A stretch of 64,000 nucleotides of DNA, taken from assembly GCA_015056865.1 (NCBI GenBank), contig SVFM01000013.1, forward strand, positions 1 to 64,000, in the 5' to 3' direction. Source of the DNA: Lachnospiraceae bacterium. Lineage in GTDB: Bacteria; Bacillota; Clostridia; Lachnospirales; Lachnospiraceae. Under the pieces are notes generated by a model. That model ran no database searches. It had not been told where the DNA came from and saw only the letters and a list, made by a program, of their open reading frames with translations. The position numbers and the translations under genes are program-made. Shown here piece after piece: positions 63,867 to 64,000 of the stretch (its first letter is position 1; each line of letters opens with the position of its first letter).

Positions 63867-64000
63867 GATATCACTTCCTTTAACATATTTTTTCCGTAAG
63901 CGCTCAGCTCAATGTCCTGCTCGGCAGAACCGCCGCTTACACCGATCGCACCGATCAGTACATCATTCATATAGAGGGGATCGCCGCCGCCAAAGACCAC
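63863..64000 (-). CDS. HbpS/GlcG-like (PduO C-terminal) protein, C-terminal end only
   Basis: The last 45 codons of a gene that continues past the right edge: FGGGDPLYMNDVLIGAIGVSGG, then SAEQDIELSAYG. This matches the C-terminus of HbpS/GlcG heme-binding-like proteins, often in Pdu-type operons as a PduO C-terminal domain. Its TGA overlaps the start of the next gene. Confidence 0.82.
   Translation of the reverse strand: MVFGGGDPLYMNDVLIGAIGVSGGSAEQDIELSAYGKNMLKEVIS

Overview
The window reads as chromosomal DNA of an anaerobic, low-to-medium GC Firmicute, most likely a Lachnospiraceae (Clostridia). The support is the 16S 5' end, consensus sigma-A promoters, strong AGGAGG ribosome sites, a meso-diaminopimelate dehydrogenase, an FtsEX-M23-Ctp cell-wall module, thiolase/3-hydroxybutyryl-CoA dehydrogenase genes and a Pdu-type microcompartment operon. 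The genus cannot be fixed from sequence reading alone. The left edge lies inside a 16S rRNA gene and the right edge cuts the microcompartment operon.

Layout. 0-2.9 kb: 16S 5' end with tandem promoters, a PHP phosphatase, tRNA-Ser, a long hairpin element and ddh. 3-9 kb: a TPR-DUF4037/ARMT1 gene pair, then an autoregulated MerR-ABC operon and a tRNA-Phe/tRNA-Gly(UCC) operon. 9.3-18.6 kb (minus strand): DUF3810 protein, S41 peptidase, M23 hydrolase, FtsX, FtsE, a CdaR-like regulator, a CvfB-like S1 protein, an acyl-ACP thioesterase and a glycosyltransferase. 18.7-30.2 kb: a carbohydrate locus with two AraC regulators. It holds a plus-strand operon of PIG-L deacetylase, TIM-barrel isomerase, divergent NagB-like protein, PfkB kinase and class II aldolase, facing a Gfo/Idh oxidoreductase, a second TIM-barrel isomerase and a LacZ-like GH2. 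30.4-33 kb: ECF S component, P-loop kinase, AEC transporter. 33.1-38.7 kb (minus): an acyl-CoA operon (thiolase, acyl-CoA ligase, CoA-transferase, VOC protein, Hbd), preceded by a second copy of the hairpin element. 39-46.3 kb: LacI, tRNA-Gln(CUG), LysR divergent from aspA, a heavy-metal exporter-like protein and a large glycosidase-like protein. 46.4-53.8 kb: tRNA-Pro(CGG), a GH2 enzyme, DUF554, an esterase, DUF4432 and MATE.

53.2-54.9 kb is a gene-poor, AT-rich stretch with a gene remnant and a complete type I toxin/antisense RNA module, next to tRNA-Gly(CCC). From 55 kb to the right edge runs one minus-strand microcompartment operon: HbpS-like protein (cut), CoA-acylating aldehyde dehydrogenase, encapsulated Zn alcohol dehydrogenase, four BMC-H proteins, PduL, BMC-P, PduS, PduT, a DeoR regulator, and finally a ParA ATPase overlapping a small Lys/Thr/Ala-rich protein. 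The enzymes form the standard aldehyde-processing core: aldehyde to acyl-CoA to acyl-phosphate, with alcohol dehydrogenase recycling NAD. The ParA plus low-complexity partner looks like a positioning module for the compartment.

The items most worth a second look are the ParA/partner pair in the BMC operon, two long hairpins with conserved cores but completely different, self-complementary arms, the type I toxin-antitoxin module, and the sugar operon with an active-site-altered NagB homologue.
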